A stretch of 64,000 nt of DNA, taken from NCBI GenBank assembly GCA_021203065.1, contig JAJQBX010000032.1, positions 310,001-374,000 on the forward strand, given 5' to 3'. The stretch is from Oscillospiraceae bacterium. Its GTDB lineage: Bacteria > Bacillota > Clostridia > Oscillospirales > Ruminococcaceae. Positions within the stretch are counted from its first letter, which is position 1. Each line of letters opens with the position of its first letter. This document shows positions 16,712-25,262 of the stretch, piece after piece. The position numbers and the translations under genes were made by a program. The notes beneath the pieces were generated by a model that saw only the letters and a program-made list of their open reading frames with translations, did not search any database and was not told the DNA's origin.

Positions 16712-17596
16712 CTATTTTTCGATAAGAGAAAGAATTTCTTCGGAACTGAATTTATATGACTTTCCGCAGAAATGGCACTTTACTTCTGTTGTCTCATCCT
16801 GTGAAAGCTCTCTGAGTTCCTTTTCGCCGAGGCTTCTGAGAATCCTCTCAGTTCTATCCTTTGAGCAGTCACAATGATAGCTTACTTCAAAATCATCAAG
16901 TACATTCGGTTCAAGACCATTGAGGGTCAGCATTGCAATATCTTCGGCACTTATTCCCCGCTCCATAAGGCTTGTGACGCTTGAGATTTTTGAGATATTT
17001 CTTTCGATAATATCGATGGACTCATCCGGAGCGAAAGGCAGAAGCTGCAAGAGGAATCCTCCAGCTCTCTTTACAGTCAGGTCTGGATTAACGAGTACCC
17101 CCAATGCGCATACAGTTGGAGTCTGCTCGCTTTCTGCAAAATACTGTGTTATGTCCTCGGCGATTTCGCCGCTTACAAGTGCGGTCTGACCGATATAAGG
17201 CTCTTTCAAGCCTAAGTCCTTGATGACAGAAAGAGTTCCGTTGTTGCCGACAGCACCGCCGACGTCAAGCTTTTCGTCAGGTCTCATTTCGTCAGGTCTC
17301 AAAGGAATCTCAACAATGTTGTTGTCACAGTAGCACTTGACGTTGCCAAGATAGTCTGAAACGGCTGTAATGCTTCCTATAGGACCTCCTCCATTGACTC
17401 TGAGAGTGACGCTGTCGCCCTCATCCTTCAAGCCGAAGCCGACTAATGATGTGCCCATTGCAAGCCTTCCGAGTGCGGCGGTTACAACTGCCGAAGTCCT
17501 GTGGATTCTTTCTATTTCAGATACTATGTCTGTTCCGTCGATAGCAGAGCAGACAACTGATGCGTCCTTTGAAATTGTTCTTACTATTCTTCCCAT
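16712..17596 (-). CDS. hslO: Hsp33 redox-regulated chaperonin
   Basis: Hsp33 is a cytoplasmic holdase that becomes active when oxidation releases zinc from four cysteines. The 294-residue protein has the usual N-terminal domain (GRIVRTISKDASVVCSAIDGTDIV) and the C-terminal zinc site CDCSKDR near residue 242 and CHFCGKSY near residue 275. It lies 18 bp behind a methyltransferase gene on the same strand, and AAGGAAG precedes the ATG. Its presence fits an obligate anaerobe needing protection from oxidative unfolding. Confidence 0.95.
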   Translation of the reverse strand: MGRIVRTISKDASVVCSAIDGTDIVSEIERIHRTSAVVTAALGRLAMGTSLVGFGLKDEGDSVTLRVNGGGPIGSITAVSDYLGNVKCYCDNNIVEIPLRPDEMRPDEKLDVGGAVGNNGTLSVIKDLGLKEPYIGQTALVSGEIAEDITQYFAESEQTPTVCALGVLVNPDLTVKRAGGFLLQLLPFAPDESIDIIERNISKISSVTSLMERGISAEDIAMLTLNGLEPNVLDDFEVSYHCDCSKDRTERILRSLGEKELRELSQDETTEVKCHFCGKSYKFSSEEILSLIEK

Positions 17597-17614
17597 TTGT
17601 ATCTTCCTTATTTC

Positions 17615-18349
17615 TTAAAGCTTTCCTGCAACTATAAGCACCCTGTCGGATGTTTTCTTAGGCGGTTTGTGACTTATTCCGTCATAGATTTCGAGCGGTA
17701 TAAGACCTGATTTCAGTAGCATTCCGAAGATTTTCATAACCGGATAGGCTTTTTCTCTGAATGTTTCGGTTGAGCGATTCCCATTTACAAAGAAATCAAG
17801 AGTAATGAGAACACTATTGTCACTCTCTCTGTAGTCATTCTGCCAGCCGAAATAAACCTCGTCGGTATCGAATATAAAGCAATTATTTCCGAGAGTGTGC
17901 CTGTGCTTATAGATTGTATTGATGTCAAAGACGAAAATGCCGCCATGCCGGAGATTCTTCGAAACACACTTAAAGGTTTTGGTTACGGCTTCTGCTGATT
18001 TGAGATGATTGATGCCGTCGAGGGTTGATATTATTGCATCTGCCCTTTGCGGCAACGAAAAGCTTGTCATGTCCTGACGGATAAACAAAGCCTTTTCGCC
18101 GGCATCACGAAGCTTCTTGTCGGCTACAGTCAGCATTTCACATGAGCGATCGACTCCCGTGACGGAATAGCCCTTTTTAGCTAAGAGCAAGTCGAGCGTT
18201 CCGGTTCCACAGCCGAGGTCAACAATAGAGCCACGTTTTTTATGCCTCTGCATGATAATTTCATCAAGTCTTTTGGCATAAGAAACATAGCTCACGTTTT
18301 TGGTGAACCGATCGTAATAGTCGGCAAAAATGCCATAACTATTCGTCAC
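17615..18349 (-). CDS. Class I SAM-dependent methyltransferase
   Basis: The 244-residue protein has the N-terminal YGIFADYYDRFTKNVSY typical of YodH/UbiE-like small methyltransferases, the SAM loop IVDLGCGTGTLDLLLAKKGY (Gly-rich motif I) and VTGVDRSCEML (acidic motif II). The substrate is unknown. I prefer the GTG at 18349, preceded by AGGAA, because the longer frame to 18406 would overlap the YerC-like gene by 68 bp; the start remains uncertain. The two genes overlap slightly, so translation is probably coupled. Confidence 0.82.
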   Translation of the reverse strand: MTNSYGIFADYYDRFTKNVSYVSYAKRLDEIIMQRHKKRGSIVDLGCGTGTLDLLLAKKGYSVTGVDRSCEMLTVADKKLRDAGEKALFIRQDMTSFSLPQRADAIISTLDGINHLKSAEAVTKTFKCVSKNLRHGGIFVFDINTIYKHRHTLGNNCFIFDTDEVYFGWQNDYRESDNSVLITLDFFVNGNRSTETFREKAYPVMKIFGMLLKSGLIPLEIYDGISHKPPKKTSDRVLIVAGKL

Positions 18350-18647
18350 TTTCCTGTTCCTTTTCTTTGAGCCTGTTGAGAGCAACGTCATACCCTCCGA
18401 CTCCATAATTGATGGAACGGTTTACACGGCTTATAGTAGCAGTAGATGCGCTCGTAGCGGTCACGATGTCAGCATAGATATGTCCTTCTCTGAGCATCTT
18501 GGCAACCTCAAAACGCTGTGCAAGTGTGTCAACTTCGATAGCGGTGCACAGATCAGCGAAGAAGTTTGCAACTTCATCACGTGTTTCGAGAGTAAGAATT
18601 GCGGCATAAAGATCTTCAATATGTTTTTTGTTGGATTTCGGATTCAT
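18339..18647 (-). CDS. YerC/YecD-family TrpR-like DNA-binding protein
   Basis: The 102-residue protein belongs to the TrpR-related YerC family. The first half is helical (KHIEDLYAAILTLETRDEVANFF), followed by the helix-turn-helix HIYADIVTATSASTATISRVNRSI. The length and pattern agree with Bacillus YerC. Its regulon is not known to me. AAAAGGTGATTAC precedes the ATG. A perfect inverted repeat over its own transcript start suggests autoregulation. Confidence 0.88.
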   Translation of the reverse strand: MNPKSNKKHIEDLYAAILTLETRDEVANFFADLCTAIEVDTLAQRFEVAKMLREGHIYADIVTATSASTATISRVNRSINYGVGGYDVALNRLKEKEQESDE

Positions 18648-18683
18648 GTAATCACCTTTTCAATATCATGGTCAAATTTTCGG

Positions 18684-18702
18684 ATTTGTATTCCGTACAA
18701 AT
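18684..18702. promoter_or_regulatory. Inverted repeat over the yerC-like transcript start
   Basis: ATTTGTA-TTCCG-TACAAAT is a perfect 7-bp inverted repeat with a 5-nt spacer. It begins a few bases after the -10 box, where a repressor would block initiation. Confidence 0.55.
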
Positions 18703-18704
18703 AC

Positions 18705-18733
18705 ATTTTAACAGACTGAACGCAAAAAGTAAA
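18705..18733 (-). promoter_or_regulatory. Promoter of the yerC-like operon
   Basis: On the minus strand TTTACT (18728-18733), a 17-nt spacer and TAAAAT (18705-18710). Confidence 0.6.
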
Positions 18734-18777
18734 GACTTTTATCGATATATTTGTGAAAGATTGGCGAAATTTTTGTC

Positions 18778-19377
18778 TTAATCTTCTGTAACCTCATCTA
18801 TAACGTTTCTTATCTCTTCTGTACCCTCTCCCGAGAGCGCAGAAAACGGAATTATCGTTATCTGAGAGTAGCAAGGGATTTCATCCTTAAGAGCTTCAAG
18901 TCGTGCGGCTCTTTCCGATTTGTTCAGCTTATCCGACTTTGTGAGCACGATGCAGAAAGGAAGCTCGGTGTCGATGAGAAAGTTTATCATCGTTATGTCG
19001 TCCGCAGTTGGCGGATGGCGCATGTCGATGAGTGAGAAAACTATGCCAATATCACGCTCAGGGTCGGAAAGATAGCCTGAAATCAGTTTATTCCATCTTG
19101 CCTTTTCCGATTTTGAGACCTTTGCATAGCCGTACCCGGGGAGGTCTACGAAATAAATCTCCCCGAGACGATAAAAGTTGATTGTTCTTGTTTTTCCGGG
19201 CTCTGAGCTGACACGTGCGAGCGATTTTCTCGAAAAAATCTTATTTATAAGCGAGGATTTCCCGACGTTTGACCGCCCAACGAAGACAATTTCCATCTTT
19301 TCCGGCTTTGGAAGCTGTTCAAAGGTTCCGTATGACGCAACAAACTCAGCGTTAGCAAATCGATTATCTTGTTGCAT
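18778..19377 (-). CDS. ysxC: Ribosome-biogenesis GTPase EngB (YsxC/YihA)
   Basis: This essential GTPase helps assemble the large ribosomal subunit. The 199-residue protein has G1 GRSNVGKSSLI, the switch residues in SSEPGKTRTINFYR, G3 DLPGYGYAKV and G4 TKSDK. The ATG at 19377 is preferred; an in-frame TTG one codon earlier is also open. The gene overlaps the end of lon by 14 bp, the same lonA-ysxC order seen in Bacillus, so translational coupling is likely. Confidence 0.95.
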   Translation of the reverse strand: MQQDNRFANAEFVASYGTFEQLPKPEKMEIVFVGRSNVGKSSLINKIFSRKSLARVSSEPGKTRTINFYRLGEIYFVDLPGYGYAKVSKSEKARWNKLISGYLSDPERDIGIVFSLIDMRHPPTADDITMINFLIDTELPFCIVLTKSDKLNKSERAARLEALKDEIPCYSQITIIPFSALSGEGTEEIRNVIDEVTED

Positions 19378-21787
19378 CAAGCAGTACCCCCACAGGTGTC
19401 TTTTCGATTTGCTTGAAAGCTGCTGGATTTATTGGACGCCTTTGCTCGGTCTTCTCAGGAATAAGAGCAACGTCGAGAACGTCCTCAATGGTATCTGCAA
19501 ATACGAAATCAAGTCCTTGCCTGACCTTGTCGTCTACTTCTTCGAGGTCGGGCTTGTTTGTAGATGGGATTATAACGGTCCTGATGCCGGCTTTGTATGC
19601 CGCCATTGTCTTCTCTCTGAGACCGCCAATTGCAAGCACCTTTCCTCTTAAGGTTATCTCCCCTGTCATTGCGACATCCGAGCGCACCTTGAGCCCGGAA
19701 AGCTCTGATATGATGCCAGTTGCAAGTGTAACGCCAGCCGATGGACCGTCCTTAGGAACTGCACCCTCCGGAGCGTGGATATGAATATCACGCTTCTGAT
19801 AGAAGTCACTGTCGATGTTATACTTGTCAGCAACGCTTCTTGTATAGGTTACAGCGATTTTTGCGCTCTCTTTCATGACGTCGCCCAAAGAACCGGTCAG
19901 TTCAATTGCTCCCTTTCCGGGAACAGAGAGAACTTCAAGAGGCATGAGAGTTCCGCCGACAGAAGTCCATGCAAGACCGTTGACTTCGCCAACCTGAGCC
20001 TTGTCAGACTTGAGATCGCTTAAGAACTTTCTTGCGCCAAGATATTTCTCAACCACTTCAGGAGAAACGGTAACTCTGTGGGCTTCACCAGTCACAATTT
20101 CCTTTGCCGCCTTACGGCAGATTGTGGCTAAAAGCCTTTCAAGAGTTCTGACACCGGCTTCTCTTGTATAGTAGTCGATGAGTTCGTAAAGTGCAGCATC
20201 GTTGAACCTGATCTTATTGCCGTTAAGACCGTTTTGCTTGACCTGTTTCGGGACAAGATGGCGTTTTGCAATCTCGAACTTCTCTTCACGGGTATAGCTC
20301 GGGAGCTCGATGACATCCATTCTGTCAAGAAGAGGAGGCGAAATTGTATCGATATTATTTGCTGTAGTGACAAACAGTGCATGCGACAGGTCAAACGGGA
20401 GTTCGATATAGTGGTCTCTGAATTCCTTGTTCTGCTCGCTGTCTAAAACCTCAAGCATTGCGCTTGCAGGGTCGCCTCTGAAATCGTTTGCCATCTTGTC
20501 AATCTCGTCAAGAAGAATAAGCGGATTACTTGAGCCCGACTGCTTGACAGCAGAAATTATTCTGCCGGGCATTGAGCCTATGTAGGTCTTTCTGTGACCA
20601 CGGATGTCAGCTTCGTCCTTTACGCCGCCGAGCGAAACCCTGACATACTTTCTTCCGAGAGCATTTGCAATAGACTTGCCTATTGAAGTCTTGCCGACAC
20701 CGGGAGGTCCTACAAGGCAGATAATCTGACCTTTGACGTCGCTGTTCAAAGCCCTGACAGAGAGAAGCTCCAAGATTCTTTCTTTGACCTTCTTCATACC
20801 GTAGTGGTCCTTGTCGAGCTGGGCTGAAACCTTTTCTATATCAAGACAATCCTCAGTTTCAACATTCCAAGGAAGCTCTAAAACGGTGTCAAGATATGTT
20901 CTGATGACAGCGGCTTCCTGAGAGCCATATGGCATCTTCATCAGCCTTTCAGCTTCGGAAATCAGCTTTTCAGTACACTCCTCGTTGAGCTTGAGGTCGT
21001 ATATCCTGTCGGCATACTCCTCTGCCTCTTCGTCAATGTCGTCTGTTTCGCCGAGTTCGTCCTTGATGATTCGAAGCTCTTCACGAAGATAGTACTCTCT
21101 CTGCCCTTTGTCTATTGCTTCACTGACCTTGGTGTGAATGTCGTTTTCTATGGACAGAACCTGAGTCTCTCTTGTGAGAAGAGCCAGAGTTATCGAAAGT
21201 CTTTCGCTGAGTGTGTTTGCTTCAAGCAGCTGCTGGCGGTCTTCGGTGAGCATCGGGATATTAAAAACTATATTTTCGTACAGAACTGTCGGGTCGTCGG
21301 CGTTCATTACAGCGTTTCTGAGCTCATCCGGCATTCTCGGAACAACGGAGGAATACGCTTCAAAGGCAGCCTTCACAACACGGCAGAATGCATCAAGCTC
21401 TTCTTCGGTTATTTTATCTCTGCTGTCGTTCTTCATCGGTCTGACCACAGCATGAAGACAGGTTTCATCGTCAGAAAAATCTAAAAGCCTTGCTCTGTAT
21501 AAGCCCTCAACCCGGACTCTCGAAGTTCCTTCGCTGAGGTTTACAATCTGCTTTATCTCACAGACTGTGCCGACATCGTAAAGATCCTTTCTTGCAGGGT
21601 CGGATATATTTATGTCCTTTTGTGCTGTCATGAAAACAAGTCTGTCGGTTGCGAGTGCTTCTCTCATTGCAACAACAGATTTCGGTCTCATAACATCAAA
21701 TTTTAATCCCATGTGAGGCATGACTATGAAGTCCCTCGTTGCGACACATGGCATGCTCAGCTGAGTGTTTCTTGTAAGTGCCATCAT
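19364..21787 (-). CDS. lon: ATP-dependent protease La
   Basis: Lon degrades misfolded and regulatory proteins. The 807-residue protein has the N-terminal substrate domain (about 10-200), the AAA+ module with Walker A GPPGVGKTS, Walker B ILLDEIDKM, and the serine protease domain with PKDGPSAGVT (Ser near residue 682) and a Lys near residue 725 in LREKTMAAYKAG. Length and domains match LonA. AAGGAG precedes two adjacent ATG codons, and either could be used. A promoter is at 21890-21918. I see no CIRCE element or other heat-shock box. Confidence 0.96.
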   Translation of the reverse strand: MMALTRNTQLSMPCVATRDFIVMPHMGLKFDVMRPKSVVAMREALATDRLVFMTAQKDINISDPARKDLYDVGTVCEIKQIVNLSEGTSRVRVEGLYRARLLDFSDDETCLHAVVRPMKNDSRDKITEEELDAFCRVVKAAFEAYSSVVPRMPDELRNAVMNADDPTVLYENIVFNIPMLTEDRQQLLEANTLSERLSITLALLTRETQVLSIENDIHTKVSEAIDKGQREYYLREELRIIKDELGETDDIDEEAEEYADRIYDLKLNEECTEKLISEAERLMKMPYGSQEAAVIRTYLDTVLELPWNVETEDCLDIEKVSAQLDKDHYGMKKVKERILELLSVRALNSDVKGQIICLVGPPGVGKTSIGKSIANALGRKYVRVSLGGVKDEADIRGHRKTYIGSMPGRIISAVKQSGSSNPLILLDEIDKMANDFRGDPASAMLEVLDSEQNKEFRDHYIELPFDLSHALFVTTANNIDTISPPLLDRMDVIELPSYTREEKFEIAKRHLVPKQVKQNGLNGNKIRFNDAALYELIDYYTREAGVRTLERLLATICRKAAKEIVTGEAHRVTVSPEVVEKYLGARKFLSDLKSDKAQVGEVNGLAWTSVGGTLMPLEVLSVPGKGAIELTGSLGDVMKESAKIAVTYTRSVADKYNIDSDFYQKRDIHIHAPEGAVPKDGPSAGVTLATGIISELSGLKVRSDVAMTGEITLRGKVLAIGGLREKTMAAYKAGIRTVIIPSTNKPDLEEVDDKVRQGLDFVFADTIEDVLDVALIPEKTEQRRPINPAAFKQIEKTPVGVLLDATR

Positions 21788-21889
21788 CTTTCTCCTTATC
21801 AGAAAATGCGCAAAGCGCAGGTATTGTTTTATAAGTATTCAGCGACAATCCGTCCCGTAGCTTATACGGAGATTTTTATCGCTTGTCCT

Positions 21890-21918
21890 ATTATAGCAAA
21901 AAGCTTTCTTATTTGCAA
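21890..21918 (-). promoter_or_regulatory. Promoter of lon-ysxC
   Basis: On the minus strand TTGCAA (21913-21918), a 17-nt spacer and TATAAT (21890-21895). The leader to the start codon is about 95 nt and can form a small CCGTA/TACGG hairpin. Confidence 0.65.
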
Positions 21919-21988
21919 TAGTAAATAGAGGTACAAATTGTGACAGTTGTACGGCTGACTTTTTGGAGAGAAATTGCAGAAAAAAGCC

Positions 21989-22017
21989 TTGACAAATTAA
22001 AACCAGTGTGCTATCAT
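21989..22017 (+). promoter_or_regulatory. Promoter of tRNA-Arg(ACG)
   Basis: TTGACA (21989-21994), a 17-nt spacer and TATCAT (22012-22017). Confidence 0.75.
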
Positions 22018-22049
22018 ATCTAACTGTGAGCGGAATACCGCTTGCAAAT

Positions 22050-22125
22050 GCGCCCGTAGCTCAGTGGATAGAGTGCCCGGCTACGAACCGGTAGGTCGTG
22101 GGTTCGAATCCCCCCGGGCGCGCCA
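22050..22125 (+). tRNA. tRNA-Arg (anticodon ACG)
   Basis: The 76-nt cloverleaf has acceptor arms GCGCCCG/CGGGCGC, an anticodon loop CTACGAA giving ACG (wobble A read as inosine), a T arm with GGTTCGAATC and an encoded CCA. Confidence 0.97.
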
Positions 22126-22154
22126 ACCTCCGAGTTTTTCGGGGGTTATTTTTT
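22125..22154 (+). terminator. Terminator of tRNA-Arg(ACG)
   Basis: AACCTCCG pairs with CGGGGGTT around a T-rich loop and is followed by ATTTTTT. Confidence 0.8.
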
Positions 22155-22192
22155 AGGCTCCTCTCGATTTACATTATTTGTCCCAATTGCTA

Positions 22193-22221
22193 TTGACAAA
22201 GAATCCGGAATATGATATATT
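22193..22221 (+). promoter_or_regulatory. Promoter of the CNNM-type transporter
   Basis: TTGACA (22193-22198), a 17-nt spacer and TATATT (22216-22221). The transcript would start about 212 nt before the transporter start codon. Confidence 0.7.
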
Positions 22222-22227
22222 ATTTGC

Positions 22228-22439
22228 AACCGATTATTTTCGGCGAGTATTTATTAGGAGTGTGAGACTTGATGGATGACAGTTCCGATGGGGATTGTGA
22301 CCACAATACTGATTATATAACCGCATCTTGTGTCGTTTTAAACAGAATGATTGAGTAGGTATGGTCTTCACAATGAATGTGCAAGGCTGTGCCTTTTTGT
22401 GTTTCTTACTGTTTTTTACGAAAGGATCTTATACTAATC
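22228..22439 (+). other. Long 5' leader of the CNNM transporter, possibly regulatory
   Basis: About 210 nt of untranslated leader is unusual in this window, where most leaders are 30-100 nt. It holds a 28-codon reading frame (22272-22358) and a small hairpin AAGGC-TGT-GCC followed by TTTTT (22383-22397), which could act as a weak attenuator. I compared it by eye with the M-box, yybP-ykoY and fluoride riboswitch consensus sequences and found no convincing match. Confidence 0.5.
22272..22358 (+). CDS. Possible Asp-rich leader peptide (28 aa) before the CNNM transporter
   Basis: The frame encodes MDDSSDGDCDHNTDYITASC then VVLNRMIE. Six of the first fourteen residues are Asp. AGGAG ends 11 nt before the ATG, and an in-frame TTG directly before it has a spacing of 8. 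Acidic nascent chains are known to destabilise translating ribosomes at low Mg2+, the mechanism behind MgtL-type leader control of Mg2+ transport genes in enterobacteria. Its place in the leader of a CNNM/CorC-type gene makes a Mg2+-sensing leader peptide plausible. Translation is not shown; the frame could be chance. Confidence 0.45.
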   Translation: MDDSSDGDCDHNTDYITASCVVLNRMIE

Positions 22440-23771
22440 ATGGTTCAGGCAATTATATTGCAAATATTACTTATAGCGTTTAATTCGGTATTTTCCTGCG
22501 CAGAAATAGCCGTCATCTCTATGAATGACGCCAAGCTCAAGCAGATGGCTCAGGATGGAGATAAAAGAGCGAAGAAGCTTTTGGCTCTCACCGAAGAGCC
22601 CTCTAAGTTTTTGGCTACAATTCAGGTTGCCATAACGCTTGCAAGCTTACTCGGCGGTGCATTTGCCGCTGATAACTTTGCAGACCCGCTTACTGAGTTT
22701 CTTATATCAGCTGGATTACCTGTTACAAGGGCTATTGTGTACCCTGTGATACTCGTAATCATAACACTGCTCCTCACCTATTTCAGTATTGTTTTCGGCG
22801 AGCTCGTCCCGAAGAGGCTTGCTATGAAGAAGACAGAGCAGATTGCTCTCGGACTTTCGGGAGTGATGTATGTCATGTCAAAGATATGTGCACCGCTCGT
22901 CTGGCTGCTCACAAAGTCCACCAACGGTGTTCTGAGACTATTGGGAATTGACCCGGAAAGCAATGACGAGATAGTCACCGAAGAAGAAATCAAACTGATG
23001 CTTGCCGAGGGCAACGAACAGGGCACAATCATGGAGGAAGAAAGCGAGCTCATAAACAATGTTTTCGACTTCACCGATATGTCAGTTGAGCAGGTAAGCA
23101 CTCGCCGCAGAGATGTTATTTTCCTCTATATCGAAGACGGCGACGAGGCTTGGGCGAAAACGATTATGGAGAGCCGGCATACATACTACCCGGTATGTCA
23201 GGACTCGCCCGACAATGTTGTCGGTATTCTTGATACGAAAGACTATTTCCGCTCTGATAACAGAAGCATCGATTACATGATGGAGCATGCTGTCAATAAG
23301 CCCTATTTTGTTCCGGAAGAGATGCGTGCAAATGCGCTGTTTGCCGAGATGAAGAAGACGAGAAACTATTTTGCTGTTGTTTTGGATGAATACGGTGGAA
23401 TGTCAGGCATCGTCACACTTCATGACCTTATTGAAGAGCTTGTAGGCGAACTTGAAGAAGAGGAAGCTCCCCCAAAACCGGACGATATTGCCCAGATTGA
23501 TGAAGATACATGGTGCATTCAAGGCTACGCTGAGCTTGAAGAGGTTGAAGAGGAGCTTGGAGTTTCACTTCCTACTGACACCTTTGACACTTTCAGCGGC
23601 TTCATCTGCGAGATTATAAGCAGAGTACCCGAGGAGGGTGAAAGCTTTGAGTGCGAATCAAACGGACTTGCAATTGAAGTCAAGAACGTTCAGGACCACA
23701 TGATTGACTATGCTATAGTCAGAAAGCTTCCTCCTGAGCCGGATGAAGACGAGGACGAAGAAAAGGAATAA
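22440..23771 (+). CDS. CNNM/CorC-HlyC-family transporter (hemolysin-related)
   Basis: The 443-residue membrane protein has a DUF21/CNNM domain with about four membrane segments (residues 1-190, beginning MVQAIILQILLIAFNSVFSC), a cytoplasmic CBS pair (about 200-325) and a C-terminal CorC_HlyC domain (about 345-430). Members of this family move Mg2+ (often Na+-driven export) or affect Mg2+/Co2+ resistance. The ATG at 22440 matches the family N terminus; AAAGGA lies 14 nt before it, a rather long spacing. A longer in-frame start at 22377 is possible. The C terminus is highly acidic. The unusual leader is described separately. Confidence 0.9.
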   Translation: MVQAIILQILLIAFNSVFSCAEIAVISMNDAKLKQMAQDGDKRAKKLLALTEEPSKFLATIQVAITLASLLGGAFAADNFADPLTEFLISAGLPVTRAIVYPVILVIITLLLTYFSIVFGELVPKRLAMKKTEQIALGLSGVMYVMSKICAPLVWLLTKSTNGVLRLLGIDPESNDEIVTEEEIKLMLAEGNEQGTIMEEESELINNVFDFTDMSVEQVSTRRRDVIFLYIEDGDEAWAKTIMESRHTYYPVCQDSPDNVVGILDTKDYFRSDNRSIDYMMEHAVNKPYFVPEEMRANALFAEMKKTRNYFAVVLDEYGGMSGIVTLHDLIEELVGELEEEEAPPKPDDIAQIDEDTWCIQGYAELEEVEEELGVSLPTDTFDTFSGFICEIISRVPEEGESFECESNGLAIEVKNVQDHMIDYAIVRKLPPEPDEDEDEEKE

Positions 23772-23779
23772 TTCGCATC

Positions 23780-23812
23780 AAAAAAGGCTTTGCCGCTTGG
23801 CAGAGCCTTTTT
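23780..23812. terminator. Bidirectional terminator between transporter and tRNA-Ala
   Basis: AAAAAAGGCTTTGCC pairs with GGCAGAGCCTTTTT around a short loop. Confidence 0.85.
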
Positions 23813-23822
23813 CTATATTTAT

Positions 23823-23898
23823 TGGTGGACCCGATGGGACTTGAACCCACGCTCTCCGCGTTGCGAACGCGGCGCTTTACCAACTAAGCCACGAGCCC
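23823..23898 (-). tRNA. tRNA-Ala (anticodon CGC)
   Basis: The 76-nt cloverleaf has acceptor arms GGGCTCG/CGGGTCC (with G-T pairs), an anticodon arm CCGCG-TTCGCAA-CGCGG giving CGC, a T arm with GGTTCAAGTC and an encoded CCA. Confidence 0.96.
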
Positions 23899-23913
23899 GA
23901 TTCAACGAGATTT

Positions 23914-23942
23914 ATTTTATCTCTAAATGCGCCGTTTGTCAA
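23914..23942 (-). promoter_or_regulatory. Promoter of tRNA-Ala
   Basis: On the minus strand TTGACA (23937-23942), a 17-nt spacer and TAAAAT (23914-23919). Confidence 0.75.
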
Positions 23943-23982
23943 GACGTTTTCAAGAATTTTTTCTCGTTGAGACGAATTTACG

Positions 23983-25197
23983 TCATTCTTTCGGTTCTGA
24001 AGCTGTTTCCAATGCAGGAACTGGTGCTTCTTCGCACTCTTCCCCACTCTTTTCAGTGTTTCTCTTTCCGACATCGGTTTTCAGGAGCTTATAGATTGCA
24101 GAGAAAAGAGGTACGCAGATGAACATTCCGGGAATTCCGAATATTCCTCCGCCAACACTGACTGCTGTAAGAACCCATACTGCCGGAAGACCAATTGACC
24201 TGCCGACTATCTTCGGATAGATGAAGTAGTTGTCGACAAACTGGAGCACAAGGATAAATAGAATGAATATCAAAGCCTTAATCGGGCTCACAGTGAGAAT
24301 CATGAATGCGCCTATAATAGTTCCTATCCATGCGCCGGCTATCGGGATAAGAGCAGTAAGCCCAATAAGCGCACCTATCATCGTGGGATAAGGAAGCCCT
24401 AAAATAAGCATGCCTATTGTACAGAGTGTCCCTAAAAGAATCGCCTCTGTGCATTGAACCACGATGTAGCCGTGATAGCTTTCGTTGAACGTTCCTAAGA
24501 CATAATAGATTTTTTCTGTCCACTTAGGTTTGAGATAGGTTTCTGCGAGCTTTCTTATCTGCCTTAAAAGCTTGTCTTTTGCAGACAGGAAATAGACGGA
24601 GAATACTATTCCTATAATCGCTGTTGAAACGACGGATATTACTGTCGGGGCTACGGTTGTAACGGTACTGACAGTATTCTGAACGTCGCTGATGACATCA
24701 GTCAGGCTTGTAGACAGAAGTGAGATTATGCCTAAAATGCTGCTGACATTGGAGGCTATTTCATTCCAGTCAATTCCCTCAAGCCATTCTATAACGGCAT
24801 CCGGCAAAAGACCAACAATTGTTTTGTTTTCAAGAACAGATAAAACCAGCGACGGTAACTGCCCGATGAAAGTTTTTATGCAGGACACGAACTGAGGAAT
24901 CACGAGAAGGAGAACTAAAACTATTACAAGAATTATTGTCAGGTATCCGAGAAGCATACAGATGGGTCTTCGGCTCTTTGCAACAGAACTTTTCTCGCTG
25001 TTCGGGAAATAATGCTTCTCATAGAAGCTCATCGGGATATTTACTACATATGCAATTACAAGACCGGCGATAAGCGGATTCAGTGCACTCATTGCGACGC
25101 CCAAAGTTGCAAATATGCTGTCAACGAAGTGTACGATCAAAAATATTACGACTGCTGTGACTATAATCCTGAAACAGGTTTTCCAATCAAGTTTCAT
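23983..25197 (-). CDS. AI-2E-family permease
   Basis: The 404-residue protein has the typical layout of this family: two to three N-terminal membrane helices, a long amphipathic region (about residues 110-205), then a cluster of five helices including YPTMIGALIGLTALIPIAGA and a final IFGIPGMFICVPLFSAIYK block. Members export autoinducer-2, sodium or other small molecules, so the substrate is open. The ATG at 25197 follows AAAGGAG; an upstream extension has no ribosome site. It is divergent from a TetR gene, and the shared gap holds a GGACAA-N10-TTGTCC inverted repeat, so the TetR protein probably controls it. Confidence 0.88.
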   Translation of the reverse strand: MKLDWKTCFRIIVTAVVIFLIVHFVDSIFATLGVAMSALNPLIAGLVIAYVVNIPMSFYEKHYFPNSEKSSVAKSRRPICMLLGYLTIILVIVLVLLLVIPQFVSCIKTFIGQLPSLVLSVLENKTIVGLLPDAVIEWLEGIDWNEIASNVSSILGIISLLSTSLTDVISDVQNTVSTVTTVAPTVISVVSTAIIGIVFSVYFLSAKDKLLRQIRKLAETYLKPKWTEKIYYVLGTFNESYHGYIVVQCTEAILLGTLCTIGMLILGLPYPTMIGALIGLTALIPIAGAWIGTIIGAFMILTVSPIKALIFILFILVLQFVDNYFIYPKIVGRSIGLPAVWVLTAVSVGGGIFGIPGMFICVPLFSAIYKLLKTDVGKRNTEKSGEECEEAPVPALETASEPKE

Positions 25198-25218
25198 ACG
25201 AATTCTCCTTTGTTGTTT

Positions 25219-25240
25219 GGACAAACCGGGTAGATTGTCC
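25219..25240. promoter_or_regulatory. Inverted repeat GGACAA-N10-TTGTCC, copy 1 (probable TetR operator)
   Basis: A perfect 6-bp inverted repeat with a 10-nt spacer lies between the divergent permease and tetR genes, 21 nt upstream of the permease start. An identical half-site pair with the same spacing recurs at 27814-27835. Confidence 0.75.
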
Positions 25241-25262
25241 GTGATTCTTGGGATAGTTATAC

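Noticed and set aside
22155..22440. M-box, yybP-ykoY or fluoride riboswitch in the CNNM leader
   Set aside because: I compared the conserved cores by eye and found no convincing match. A covariance-model search would be decisive.
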